Shown here one piece after another: positions 16,212 through 25,200 of a stretch of DNA of 64,000 bases. Numbering within the stretch: position 1 is the stretch's first letter; every line of letters starts with the position of its first letter. The notes under the pieces were generated by a model. That model had not been told where the DNA came from and did not search any database. It saw only the letters and a program-made list of their open reading frames with translations. The position numbers and the translations under genes are program-made. The stretch lies in assembly GCF_004331465.1 (NCBI RefSeq), contig NZ_SJKB01000009.1:62001-126000 (forward strand). The letters run 5' to 3'. The stretch is from Kribbella pittospori (lineage in GTDB: Bacteria > Actinomycetota > Actinomycetes > Propionibacteriales > Kribbellaceae).

Positions 16212-17534
16212 ATGTGTGGTCGGCGGGTGATCCGGACCCAAGTCTCAGGAAGACTCCGGCGCAGATTGGTCTATGTGGCCGTGACCGCGCTGGCCCTGCA
16301 ACTCCTGGTTGCGTGTGGGCAGGAGAGCAGTACGCCCACGCTCAACTGGTATATCAATCCTGACAACGGTGGACAGGCACGGCTGGCCGAGAAGTGCGCG
16401 CCGGCGGGCGGCCCGTACAAGGTGGACATCCAGACGCTACCGAACGACGCGTCCCAGCAGCGCGAGCAACTGGTCCGGAGGCTGGCTGCGAAGGACAGCT
16501 CGATCGACCTGATGAGTCTGGACCCGCCGTTCGTGGCCGAGTTCGCGAACGCCGGGTTCCTGAAGACGTTCAGCAAGCAGGACGAGGCGACGTTCACCGA
16601 CGGCGTCCTGGCCGCACCGATCAAGACGGCGTACTGGAACGGCCAGCTGGTCGCGGCGCCGTTCTGGGCGAACACGCAACTGCTGTGGTACCGCAAGTCG
16701 GCCGCCGCCGCGGCCGGGGTCGACCCGACCGCCCCGGGCTTCACCTGGGACCAGATGATCAAGGCGGCGGAGGCCGAGAACAAGGTGATCGCCGTCCAGG
16801 CCAACCGGTACGAGGGCTACATGGTCTGGGTCAACGCGCTGGTCGTCTCGGCCGGTGGCCAGATCGTCACCAATGTGCAGGCGGGCAAGCACGCGACGCC
16901 GTCGATGGCCTCACCGGCCGGTGACGCGGCCGCCGAGGTCGTCGGCAACCTGGCCCGGTCCTCCGCGGCACCGCCGGCGATGTCCACCGCGACCGAGGAA
17001 GAGGCTCGCTCGGCCTTCCAGAGCGACCGCGGCGGGTTCATGGTCAACTGGCCGTACGTGTACGGCGCGGCGCAGGGCGACGTGAAGGCCGGCGCGACCA
17101 CGCAGGCCGTGGTCGACGACATCGGCTGGGCACGGTACCCGCGGGTCGTCGAGGGGATGCCGAGCAAGCCGCCGCTCGGTGGGATCAACCTGGCCATCGG
17201 CGCGTACACCAAGTACCCCGACCAGGCGCTGGCCCTGGTCAAGTGCCTCACCTCGCTGCAGAGCAGCATCCAGTACATGGTCGACGCGGGGAACCCGGCC
17301 GCGAAGGCAGCGGCGTACGACGATCCCCAGGTGCGCAAGGCGTTCCCGATGGCACCGCTGATCCGGGATTCGATCAACGACGCGGGTCCGCGGCCGATCA
17401 CGCCGTACTACAACGACGTCTCCACGTCGGTGCAGATCACCTGGCACCCGGGGACCGACGTCCGTGCTCCGGCGACACCGGAGGACACCGACAAGTTCAT
17501 GAGTGAGGTCCTGAGCGGAGATCGGCTGCTCTGA
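16212..17534 (+). CDS. Extracellular solute-binding lipoprotein of a carbohydrate ABC importer
   Basis: A 440-residue family-1 solute-binding protein. The chosen ATG 16212 follows GGAGGGGGCG and yields an Arg-rich N-region, a hydrophobic core, and the lipobox LLVAC with lipidated Cys35; the in-frame start 20 residues earlier is less likely. Downstream sequence (WYINPDNGG, then SLDPPFVAEFANAGFL and APFWANTQLLWYRK) has the maltose/trehalose-type binding-protein pattern. It begins a four-gene operon with two permeases and an ATPase, so it supplies the sugar specificity; the ligand (a di- or oligosaccharide, perhaps trehalose-like) is inference. Confidence 0.92.
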   Translation: MCGRRVIRTQVSGRLRRRLVYVAVTALALQLLVACGQESSTPTLNWYINPDNGGQARLAEKCAPAGGPYKVDIQTLPNDASQQREQLVRRLAAKDSSIDLMSLDPPFVAEFANAGFLKTFSKQDEATFTDGVLAAPIKTAYWNGQLVAAPFWANTQLLWYRKSAAAAAGVDPTAPGFTWDQMIKAAEAENKVIAVQANRYEGYMVWVNALVVSAGGQIVTNVQAGKHATPSMASPAGDAAAEVVGNLARSSAAPPAMSTATEEEARSAFQSDRGGFMVNWPYVYGAAQGDVKAGATTQAVVDDIGWARYPRVVEGMPSKPPLGGINLAIGAYTKYPDQALALVKCLTSLQSSIQYMVDAGNPAAKAAAYDDPQVRKAFPMAPLIRDSINDAGPRPITPYYNDVSTSVQITWHPGTDVRAPATPEDTDKFMSEVLSGDRLL

Positions 17535-17564
17535 GCCGACCCGAATCGTCCTAGGGAGGGAACG

Positions 17565-18521
17565 ATGGCCGTCAACGAGGAACAGGGCACGGCGACGCTC
17601 CCGGCCACGACGCCGTCGGCCGCACCGGTTCCGGCGCGGATGTCGGACCGCACGCGGCACGAACGACGGCTCGGGCTGTGGCTGTCCGCGCCCGCCTTCG
17701 TCGTGATGATCGTGGTGACCGCCTACCCGCTGGTGTACGCGGTCGTCCTGTCGCTGTACAGCTACCGGCTGACCGACCCGGCGGGGCGCTCCTTCGTCGG
17801 CCTGTCGAACTACGGAACCGTGCTGACCGACCCGGTCTGGTGGAGCGACTTCCTGACCACCTTCATCATCACGGCGGTCAGCGTCGGGGTCGAACTCGTC
17901 CTCGGCTTCGCGTTCGCGTTCGTGATGTACCGGATCCTGCGCGGCCGCTCGCTGGTGCGCACCGGGATCCTGCTCCCGTACGGGATCATCACCGTGGTCT
18001 CGGCGTACATCTGGCGGTACGCGTTCCAGCTGGACTCGGGCTTCATCAACCAGTGGTTCGGCCTCGGCGACTACAACTGGTTCGGCCAGCGCTGGTCCTC
18101 GTTGTTCGTCATCATCTTCTCCGAGATCTGGAAGACGACGCCGTTCATCTCGCTGCTGCTGCTCGCCGGCCTGGTCCAGGTGCCGTGGGACCTGCAGGAG
18201 GCGGCGTCCGTCGACGGCGCCACCGCCCGGCAGCGGCTGATGCGCGTGACGCTGCCGAACATGAAGGCGGCCATCATGGTGGCACTGCTCTTCCGCACCC
18301 TGGACGCCTGGCGCATCTTCGACAACCCGTTCATCATGACGGCCGGCGCGAACAAGACCGAGACGTTATCCTTCCTGGCCTACCGGCAGAACGTGACGCT
18401 GCTGAACCTCGGCGTCGGGTCGGCCATCTCGGTGCTGCTGTTCTTCAGCGTGGTGATCATCGCGTTCCTGTTCGTCAAGGGCTTCAAGACCGACCTCTCG
18501 CAGGTGAGGGGTGACAAGTGA
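17565..18521 (+). CDS. Carbohydrate ABC transporter permease (MalF type)
   Basis: A 318-residue inner-membrane permease with six predicted transmembrane segments after a ~35-residue cytoplasmic tail. The EAA loop that docks the ATPase reads EAASVDGATARQRLMRVTLP (~213-232). RBS GGGAGGG lies just before ATG 17565. Its stop overlaps the next permease (GTGATG). An in-frame TTA leucine codon occurs at 18366-18368, which in GC-rich actinomycetes is rare and can make translation depend on a bldA-type tRNA. Confidence 0.93.
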   Translation: MAVNEEQGTATLPATTPSAAPVPARMSDRTRHERRLGLWLSAPAFVVMIVVTAYPLVYAVVLSLYSYRLTDPAGRSFVGLSNYGTVLTDPVWWSDFLTTFIITAVSVGVELVLGFAFAFVMYRILRGRSLVRTGILLPYGIITVVSAYIWRYAFQLDSGFINQWFGLGDYNWFGQRWSSLFVIIFSEIWKTTPFISLLLLAGLVQVPWDLQEAASVDGATARQRLMRVTLPNMKAAIMVALLFRTLDAWRIFDNPFIMTAGANKTETLSFLAYRQNVTLLNLGVGSAISVLLFFSVVIIAFLFVKGFKTDLSQVRGDK

Positions 18522-19351
18522 TGAAGCGGAACGCGAAGTACTGGTGGACCGGCTGGGGCCTGCTCATCCTGGTCTGGGCACTGTTCCCGATGTTGTGGAT
18601 GGTGTCGTTGTCGTTCAAGGACCCGGCCACGTTCCGCAGCGCGAAGCCGACGTTCTTCCCCGAGAAGTGGGTGTGGACGAACTACGACACCGTGTTCAGC
18701 GACAGCCTCTTCACCAGCGCGTTGCGCAACTCGGTGGGCGTCGCCTTCATCGCGACCCTGCTGTCGGTGATCGTCGCGATGTTCGCCGCGTACGCGATCG
18801 CCCGGCTGGAGTTCCCGGGTAAGAAACTCCTGCTGTCGATGGCACTGGCGATCGCCATGTTCCCACAGGCCGCGCTGGTCGGGCCGCTGTTCAACATGTG
18901 GCGCAACCTCGGCATCTACGACACCTGGGCCGGCCTGATCATCCCCTACCTCACCTTCGCCCTGCCGCTGTCGATCTGGACCATGTCGGCGTTCTTCCGG
19001 CAGATCCCGTGGGAGATGGAGCAGGCCGCGCAGGTGGACGGCGCGACCGCCTGGCAGGCGTTCCGTAAGGTCATCGTGCCGCTGGCCGCACCCGGCGTGT
19101 TCACGACCACGATCCTGACGTTCTTCTTCTGCTGGAACGAATTCCTGCTCGCGATCTCGCTCACCTCGACCGACCGGGCCCGGACCGTCCCGGCGGCGTT
19201 GTCGTTCTTCACCGGCGCCTCGCAGTTCCAGTCGCCGGTCACCGCGATCATGGCGGCCTCGGTGGTCGTCACCATCCCCGTCGTCATCCTGGTGCTGCTC
19301 TTCCAGCGCCGGATCGTCGCCGGTCTGACCGCGGGCGCCGTCAAGGGCTGA
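18521..19351 (+). CDS. Carbohydrate ABC transporter permease (MalG type)
   Basis: A 276-residue partner permease with six membrane spans. The EAA motif is EQAAQVDGATAWQAFRKVIV, and the typical MalG periplasmic segment DPATFRSAKPTFFPEKW lies after the first span. ATG 18521 overlaps the previous stop; the adjacent GTG 18518 is equally possible and adds one residue. Forms the heteromeric channel with the MalF-type protein. Confidence 0.93.
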   Translation: MKRNAKYWWTGWGLLILVWALFPMLWMVSLSFKDPATFRSAKPTFFPEKWVWTNYDTVFSDSLFTSALRNSVGVAFIATLLSVIVAMFAAYAIARLEFPGKKLLLSMALAIAMFPQAALVGPLFNMWRNLGIYDTWAGLIIPYLTFALPLSIWTMSAFFRQIPWEMEQAAQVDGATAWQAFRKVIVPLAAPGVFTTTILTFFFCWNEFLLAISLTSTDRARTVPAALSFFTGASQFQSPVTAIMAASVVVTIPVVILVLLFQRRIVAGLTAGAVKG

Positions 19352-19380
19352 TCGCCCGCTCAGGAAGGAGATGTCCGACT

Positions 19381-20637
19381 GTGGCAACCATCAGTATGAA
19401 GAACATCGTCAAGCGGTATCCGGACGGATTCCTGGCTGTCGACGACATCAGCATCGAGGTGGCCGACGGGGAGTTCATCATCCTGGTCGGGCCGTCCGGC
19501 TGCGGCAAGTCGACCCTGCTGCGGATGATCGTCGGCCTGGAGGACATCACCGAAGGCGACATGCTCATCAACGGCGAACGGGTCAACGAGAAGGCGCCCC
19601 GGGACCGGAACCTGGCGATGGTGTTCCAGAACTACGCGCTCTACCCGCACCTGAACGTGTTCGAGAACATCGCGTTCCCGCTGCGACTGAAGAACATGCC
19701 GGACGCCGACGTGACCCAACGGGTCGAAGAGGCCGCCGACGTGCTCGAGCTGACCGAGCACCTGAAGCGCAAGCCGGCCAACCTGTCCGGCGGCCAGCGG
19801 CAGCGGGTCGCGATGGGCCGGGCGATCGTCCGCAAGGCCGACGCGTTCCTGTTCGACGAGCCGCTGTCCAACCTGGACGCCAAGCTGCGCGGCCAGATGC
19901 GGACCGAGATCTCCCGGATGCAGCGCCGGCTCGGAACCACGACCGTGTACGTCACCCACGATCAGACCGAGGCGATGACACTGGGGGACCGGATCGCCGT
20001 CCTGCGCAAGGGCGTCCTGCAGCAGATCGGGACTCCGCACCAGCTGTACGACACCCCCGCGAACCTGTTCGTCGCTGGGTTCATCGGGTCGCCGCCGATG
20101 AACTTCATCCCGGGCCGGGTGAAAGACGGCGCGATCGAGACCCCGTTCGGCGACATAGGCGTCACCGACCGGCTCGCAGGGACTGACGGACATGATCTGG
20201 TCATCGTCGGCGTTCGCCCGCAGGACTTCGAGGACGCCGCCGGCGTGGACGCTTCGGCCCGGGCCGGCGGGGAGACGTTCACAGCCAACGTGGACGTGAC
20301 CGAGTGGCTCGGCAACGAGCTCTATGCCTACATCCCCTACGACGCTCCGAAGGATGTCACCCTGCAGTTGAAGGAGCTCCAGCGCGAGCTGGACAGCGAG
20401 CAGATGCGCACCCAACTGGTCGTCGTCCTGGGTGCCCAGAGCAAGGTCACCGACGGCACCGTGACGGACCTGTGGTTCGACAACGCACGGATTCACGTCT
20501 TCGACCCAGCCACCGGGGACAACCTGACCCGGTACGCCGCCGAGCCGGAGCCGGAGTTGGTCGAGTCGAGTTCGCCCTCGAGCGACCGGGCCGCCGGTCC
20601 GGACCCGCGAGCCACGGCCCAGCAGGTGGAGGAATAG
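19381..20637 (+). CDS. Sugar ABC transporter ATPase (MsmK/UgpC/MalK type)
   Basis: A 418-residue ATPase: Walker A GPSGCGKST (~39-47), signature LSGGQRQRVAMGRAIV (~137-152), Walker B AFLFDEPLSNLDAKLR and the switch His in VTHDQTEAM, followed by the C-terminal TOBE/regulatory domain shared by MalK-type proteins. GTG 19381 has GGAAGGAG about 9 nt upstream. Many actinobacteria use one shared MsmK/MsiK ATPase encoded elsewhere; here the importer carries its own. The C-terminal tail (EPEPELVESSSPSS) is low complexity. Confidence 0.95.
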   Translation: MATISMKNIVKRYPDGFLAVDDISIEVADGEFIILVGPSGCGKSTLLRMIVGLEDITEGDMLINGERVNEKAPRDRNLAMVFQNYALYPHLNVFENIAFPLRLKNMPDADVTQRVEEAADVLELTEHLKRKPANLSGGQRQRVAMGRAIVRKADAFLFDEPLSNLDAKLRGQMRTEISRMQRRLGTTTVYVTHDQTEAMTLGDRIAVLRKGVLQQIGTPHQLYDTPANLFVAGFIGSPPMNFIPGRVKDGAIETPFGDIGVTDRLAGTDGHDLVIVGVRPQDFEDAAGVDASARAGGETFTANVDVTEWLGNELYAYIPYDAPKDVTLQLKELQRELDSEQMRTQLVVVLGAQSKVTDGTVTDLWFDNARIHVFDPATGDNLTRYAAEPEPELVESSSPSSDRAAGPDPRATAQQVEE

Positions 20638-20681
20638 GCGAACAGGCACCGCTGCAGGTCTTTCAGCGTACGTTTCGACGT

Positions 20682-21038
20682 ATGCGATTCGACCGCTACA
20701 CCGTGACCCTGCTGACGTTGCGACCGGACGCGCCGGTGATGACGGACGACGAGGCGGCTGCGCTGCAGGACCGGCACCTCGCGCACGGCGCCGACCTGCA
20801 GGAGCGCGGGCTGATCCTCGCCCGCGGGCCGCTCACCGACCAGGACGACGAGCGCTACCGCGGCTTCTCGATCTGGTCGGTGGACGCTGCGACCGCCCGC
20901 GCGCAGGTGGAAGCCGATCCCGCAGTACTGGCCGGGCGGCTCGCGGTCGACGTCATGACCTGGATGATGCCCGCCGGCAACCTGCAGTTCGTCAAGGTGC
21001 GGCCGCCCCGGTCGATCGCCGAGGCCGCGGAGGACTGA
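20682..21038 (+). CDS. YCII-related domain protein
   Basis: A 118-residue single-domain protein of the dimeric alpha-beta barrel YCII type: RYTVTLLTLRPDAP at the start, then DRHLAHGADLQERGLILARG with the central His typical of YCII proteins, and PAVLAGRLAVDVMTWMMP. Start ATG 20682 was chosen over upstream in-frame codons inside the ATPase gene. Role unknown; some YCII proteins are small dehydrochlorinase-like enzymes. Confidence 0.75.
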   Translation: MRFDRYTVTLLTLRPDAPVMTDDEAAALQDRHLAHGADLQERGLILARGPLTDQDDERYRGFSIWSVDAATARAQVEADPAVLAGRLAVDVMTWMMPAGNLQFVKVRPPRSIAEAAED

Positions 21039-21066
21039 CAACGAAAAGAGTGCCCCTCAAAACGCG

Positions 21067-21093
21067 AAGAGGCCCCTCACTGAGGGACCTCTT
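21067..21093 (-). terminator. Terminator downstream of tRNA-Pro
   Basis: Read on the minus strand, AAGAGGTCCCTCAGTGAGG begins a fold-back that pairs with GGGGCCTCTT, followed by CGCGTTTTGAGG. Placed 6 nt beyond the tRNA 3' CCA. Confidence 0.65.
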
Positions 21094-21098
21094 CCACG

Positions 21099-21175
<77 letters not shown>

Positions 21176-21184
21176 AAGTCGCCG

Positions 21185-22144
21185 TTAGCTTACATGCGCC
21201 GACCCTGCGGACGAAATCGGGTTTATCCGCGGCACCAGGGTCAGCAGTGTCGCCTCCGGCCGGCACGCGAATCGGATCGGCGCGTACGGCGACGTACCCA
21301 GGCCGGCGGACACGTGCAGGGCCGCCTGACGGCCGCCCGCGCCCCATGTGGACAGGCCCTTCACCCGAGACGTGTCCAGATCGCAGTTGGTCACGAGAGC
21401 GCCGTACAGCGGCACTGCCAGCTGTCCGCCGTGGGTGTGGCCGGCCAGCACCAGCGGATAGCCGTCGCTGACGAACCCGTTCAGCACACGCTGGTACGGC
21501 GCGTGCGTGACGCCGATCGACAGGTCGGCCGTTGGATCCACCTCGCCCGCGACCTCGTCGTACCGGTCGCGCTTGATGTGCGGGTCGTCGGTGCCGGCGA
21601 AGTCCAGCCGCAGGCCGTTGACCTTGAGCGTCGCCTTCGCGTTGTTCAGGTCGGTCCAGCCGGCGCCGGTGAACGCACGCCTCATCTCCTCGTACGGGAG
21701 GTCCGGGCCGTGCGGCTTGTGCCGCTGCTTGTTCGCGGGCAGCAGGTACTTCCCCGGGTTCTTGAAGTGCGGCTTCCAGTAGTCGTTGGAGCCGAACACG
21801 AACACCCCAGGTACGTCGAGCAGGTCGCCGTACGCCCGGATCAGCGGCCGCACCGAGGCCTCGTGGGAGATGTTGTCGCCGGTGTTCACGATCAGGTCGG
21901 GCTCGAGCGTGGCGAGGTCGTTGACCCAGTTGATCTTGCGCTCCTGGGCCGGCATCAGATGCAGGTCGGACAGGTGCAGCACCTTCAGCGGCTCAGAGCC
22001 CTCGGGCAGCACCGGGACCGTCACTCTGCGCAGTGTGAACCAGCGCACCTCGACGGCGGCCGCGTACGCGACGCAGGCCGCTCCCACGGCGCCGACGACC
22101 GCCGTGGTCTTGAGGGTGGTGGTGGCAAGCCCGCGCAAACTCAT
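21185..22144 (-). CDS. Membrane-anchored calcineurin-like metallophosphoesterase
   Basis: A 319-residue protein with one N-terminal hydrophobic segment (residues ~8-30) that serves as anchor or uncleaved signal, then a metallophosphoesterase domain: HLSDLHLMP, NTGDNI, FGSNDYW, THAPYQR and AGHTHGGQL supply the Asp/His/Asn metal ligands. ATG 22144 is preceded by GGTGG; the 22162 start is less likely. It neighbours the PonA2-like gene, as the M. tuberculosis Rv3683 phosphoesterase neighbours ponA2. A cell-envelope phosphatase role (as in YkuE-type proteins) is plausible but unproven. Confidence 0.9.
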   Translation of the reverse strand: MSLRGLATTTLKTTAVVGAVGAACVAYAAAVEVRWFTLRRVTVPVLPEGSEPLKVLHLSDLHLMPAQERKINWVNDLATLEPDLIVNTGDNISHEASVRPLIRAYGDLLDVPGVFVFGSNDYWKPHFKNPGKYLLPANKQRHKPHGPDLPYEEMRRAFTGAGWTDLNNAKATLKVNGLRLDFAGTDDPHIKRDRYDEVAGEVDPTADLSIGVTHAPYQRVLNGFVSDGYPLVLAGHTHGGQLAVPLYGALVTNCDLDTSRVKGLSTWGAGGRQAALHVSAGLGTSPYAPIRFACRPEATLLTLVPRINPISSAGSAHVS

Positions 22145-22170
22145 TCCACCAGCCTGCCACAATGCTGGTC

Positions 22171-22638
22171 ATGTCCAACTCCGGAATGAAGCAGCGCCTG
22201 CACGACGACATGACCGCCGCCCTGAAGGCGCGCGACGAGATCCGCAAGTCGACCCTGCGGATGGCGCTCACGGCAGTCACCAAGGCGGAGGTGGCCGGCA
22301 AGGAGGCCCGCGAGCTGTCCGACGCCGAGGTCGTCGACGTCCTGAGCTCGGAGGCGAAGAAGCGCCGCGAGTCGGTGGTCGCGTACCGCGACGCCGGTCG
22401 GGACGAGCTCGCCGACAAGGAACAGGCCGAGGCGGACATCCTGGCCGAGTACCTGCCGGAGCAGCTCAGCCAGGAAGAGATCGTTGCCCTGGTCACCGAG
22501 GCCGTCGCCGCCACCGGCGCCGCCGAGCTCGGCCCGCGCGGCATCGGCAAGGTGATGGGTGCCCTGCAGCCCAAGGTCAAGGGCAAGGCCGACGGCGCCG
22601 TCGTCTCCGCCGAGGTGAAGCGCCAGCTCGGCGCCTGA
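22171..22638 (+). CDS. GatB/YqeY domain protein
   Basis: A 155-residue protein of the YqeY family, which matches the tRNA-binding tail of GatB. Visible marks are DMTAALKARDEIRKSTLRM near the start, ESVVAYRDAGRDELADKE in the middle, and GPRGIGKVMGALQPKVKGKA, the well-conserved C-terminal element. Three in-frame ATGs (22162, 22171, 22186) exist and no clear SD decides; 22171 gives the usual length. A role in tRNA amidotransferase function is suggested by homology only. Confidence 0.88.
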   Translation: MSNSGMKQRLHDDMTAALKARDEIRKSTLRMALTAVTKAEVAGKEARELSDAEVVDVLSSEAKKRRESVVAYRDAGRDELADKEQAEADILAEYLPEQLSQEEIVALVTEAVAATGAAELGPRGIGKVMGALQPKVKGKADGAVVSAEVKRQLGA

Positions 22639-22642
22639 GGGC

Positions 22643-25057
22643 TTATCCCGGGCCGTGGCCTCCGCCACCGCACTTCGGGTACTTCGGGTTCCACGGCGGG
22701 CAGTTGGGGTCGATCGTGATCGGTCCGCCGGGGGGCTTGGTCGTGTTCTGCGGCGGCTTCGGAGAGTTCTGGGGCTCGTTCTTCTTGCTGCCGTTGGAGA
22801 CGAAGATCGTCACCTTCGAGCCCTCCGGCGCACCGTCGCGCTGCCGCGGGCTGGTGTAGGCGACCGTGCCCGCGGTCTCCTCGGAGTTGACTGTGCCGGA
22901 CGCGATCTCCACGTCGAAGCCGGCCTGACGCAGCTTGTTGGCGGCGTCGTCCGGGTTCATCCCGTTGACGAAGGGCAGGTCCTTCACGTCGCCGCGCATG
23001 GTCTTGTCGGACGGCTTGGTGAAGTGGGTGGTCGGGAGGCCCTGGAGCGCGCCCTGCAGAGCGGTCTCCCACAGCGGACCCGCGGTCCCGGAGCCAGAGG
23101 CCTCGCCGATGTCGTGGCCGTCCAGCGTCTGGCCGACGAGCCGCTTGTACGGCGGCGACGCGTCGGCCACGACCGCGGCGGAGGCGAGCTTGGACGAGTA
23201 ACCGGCGTACCAGACCGCCTTGGCGTCCTGGATCGTTCCGGTCTTGCCGGCCAGATCGCTGTTGCCGAACTTCAGGTGCTGGCCTGTACCGCCCGGCTCC
23301 ATCACCATGTGCAGGACCTCGTTGACGCCGTCGGCGACCTCCGGGGCCAGCACCTGCTTGCAGTCCGCGCCGGGCGTACTCATCGCCTTGCCGGCCGCGT
23401 CCTTCACCGAGGTGACCAGCCACGGCTTGCAGTACATGCCCCGCGCCGCGAAGGCGGCGTACGCGTTCGACAGCTGTAGCGGGGTCACGTAGCCGACGCC
23501 AAGCGTCATCGACGGGTACTGGCCGAGCGGGTCGCCCGACTGGGCGTCGTACATACCGAGCTTCGACGCGATCGTTGCGATCGGGCACAGTCCGACCTGC
23601 TGCGACAGCTGCAGGAAGTAGGTGTTGGTCGACCTCTGCGCCGCCTGGATCATGGTCGGATCGGCCACGTTCGTGGTCGAGTTGCCCGGGGTGTACCCCT
23701 TCTCGGCGGTGACGTGCCCGGTGCAGGTGGTCCACTTCTTGCCGCCCAGCGGGAGGCTGTTCGGCGAGTTGATCTTGTAGGTGAGCGGGAAGCCCTTCTG
23801 GATCGCGGCCGCGATCGTGAAGGCCTTCATCGTCGAACCGTTCTGGAAGCCGCCGTACCCACCGGCGTAGGACTTCTCGACGTTGTAGTTGTACGACGTC
23901 TGGCCCTTCTTGCTGCCGTACGGCTTGCTCTGCACCATCGCCTTCACCAGCCCGGTGCCGGGCTCGACGATGGTGATCGCGGCGATCGCCTGGTCACCCT
24001 TCTTGGTGTGCTGGTCGATCGACTTCTGCGCGGCCTTCTGCATCTTCGGGTCCAGGGAGGTGCGGATGGTGAGACCGGCGGTCTTCAGGTAGTTGGCGGC
24101 GCTGGTCCGGTCCTTGCCGAAGGCCTTGTTGTCCTCGAGCTGGGAGACGATGTACTCGCAGTAGAACGGGTACGGACCGTTCGCGCAGCCGAGCTTGTTC
24201 GGCCGGACCTTGGCCGGGTTGATCACCGGGGTCCTCAGCGCCGCGTTCGCCTGGGCGAGCGAGATCACCTTCAGCTCGAGCATCCGGCGGATGACGACGT
24301 CGCGGCGGTCCTTGGCCCGCTTCATGTTGTTCGTCGGGTCGTAGCCCGTCGGGTTCTTCACCAGGCCGGCCAGCAGCGCGGCCTGCGGCAGCGTCAGCTG
24401 GGAGGCGTGCACGGAGAAGTAGTGCAGCGAGGCCGCCTCGATGCCCCAGGCACCATCACCGAAGTTCGCGAGGTTGAGGTACTTCTCCAGGATCTCGTTC
24501 TTCGAGTACTGCTTCTCGACCGCGATCGCGTAGCGCAGTTCGGCGACCTTGCGCTGGTAGGTGTCGGCGGTGGCGGCCGCGACCTCCTCGGGCGTGTTCG
24601 CCTTCTCGACCAGGCTGATCTTCACGTACTGCTGGGTGATGCTGGAACCGCCCTGCTGGACCGTGCCCTCGGAGTGGTTCTGCAGCAGAGCGCGCAGCGT
24701 GCCCTTGGCATCCAGCGCGCCGTGCTCGTAGAACCGGTCGTCCTCGATCGCGACGATCGCCTTCTGCATGATCGGCGCGACCTTGTTGAGCGAGATCGGC
24801 ACCCGGTTCTGCTCGGCCAGCGTGGCGATCAGCGAACCGTCGGCGGCCAGGATGGTGCTCTTCTGCTTGAGCGGGACCTCGTCGAACTGCTGCGGCAGGT
24901 CCTGCAGGGTCTGTGTGGTCTTCTCGGTGGTGAACCCGGCCAGGCCGGCGAACGGGATGGCAAGACCGGCGGCCAAGGCCCCCGACAGCACGCTCACCCC
25001 GAGGAACAGAACCACAGATTGGACGACTCCCCGGTCGCCCTTTTCCCTGACGCGCAT
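22643..25057 (-). CDS. ponA2: Bifunctional class A penicillin-binding protein with PASTA domain (PonA2-like)
   Basis: An 804-residue peptidoglycan synthase: short cytoplasmic tail, membrane segment (~12-40), transglycosylase domain with EDDRFYEH (105-112) and QGGSSITQQ (135-143), then a transpeptidase domain with Ser408-x2-Lys411 (GSTMK), STN (476-478) and KTG (605-607). A single PASTA domain (~690-756) follows, then a Pro/Asn-rich linker and a Gly-rich tail with two Cys (CPPWNPKYPKCGGGG). ATG 25057 gives the standard short basic N-terminus; in-frame 25147 is rejected. PASTA domains bind muropeptides. Gene context matches M. tuberculosis ponA2 (Rv3682). Confidence 0.95.
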   Translation of the reverse strand: MRVREKGDRGVVQSVVLFLGVSVLSGALAAGLAIPFAGLAGFTTEKTTQTLQDLPQQFDEVPLKQKSTILAADGSLIATLAEQNRVPISLNKVAPIMQKAIVAIEDDRFYEHGALDAKGTLRALLQNHSEGTVQQGGSSITQQYVKISLVEKANTPEEVAAATADTYQRKVAELRYAIAVEKQYSKNEILEKYLNLANFGDGAWGIEAASLHYFSVHASQLTLPQAALLAGLVKNPTGYDPTNNMKRAKDRRDVVIRRMLELKVISLAQANAALRTPVINPAKVRPNKLGCANGPYPFYCEYIVSQLEDNKAFGKDRTSAANYLKTAGLTIRTSLDPKMQKAAQKSIDQHTKKGDQAIAAITIVEPGTGLVKAMVQSKPYGSKKGQTSYNYNVEKSYAGGYGGFQNGSTMKAFTIAAAIQKGFPLTYKINSPNSLPLGGKKWTTCTGHVTAEKGYTPGNSTTNVADPTMIQAAQRSTNTYFLQLSQQVGLCPIATIASKLGMYDAQSGDPLGQYPSMTLGVGYVTPLQLSNAYAAFAARGMYCKPWLVTSVKDAAGKAMSTPGADCKQVLAPEVADGVNEVLHMVMEPGGTGQHLKFGNSDLAGKTGTIQDAKAVWYAGYSSKLASAAVVADASPPYKRLVGQTLDGHDIGEASGSGTAGPLWETALQGALQGLPTTHFTKPSDKTMRGDVKDLPFVNGMNPDDAANKLRQAGFDVEIASGTVNSEETAGTVAYTSPRQRDGAPEGSKVTIFVSNGSKKNEPQNSPKPPQNTTKPPGGPITIDPNCPPWNPKYPKCGGGGHGPG

Positions 25058-25156
25058 GGTTATAGAGACTACGGGATCGCCTGGTTGGGTTACCGGGGTG
25101 AATGTGAGTTCAATCACGCCGCGCGGGGCGTGTCGGAAAGGTTTCATCCGAAAGGA

Positions 25157-25187
25157 GGAGGGCCCGAGCGAAGTGCTCGGGCCCTCC
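25157..25187 (-). terminator. Strong rho-independent terminator after lon
   Basis: A perfect 13-bp stem, 25157-25169 with 25175-25187 (GGAGGGCCCGAGC and its complement), with a 5-nt loop, followed on the minus strand by TCCTTTC. It ends the lon transcript before ponA2. Confidence 0.85.
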
Positions 25188-25200
25188 GGTCGTACGCCGG

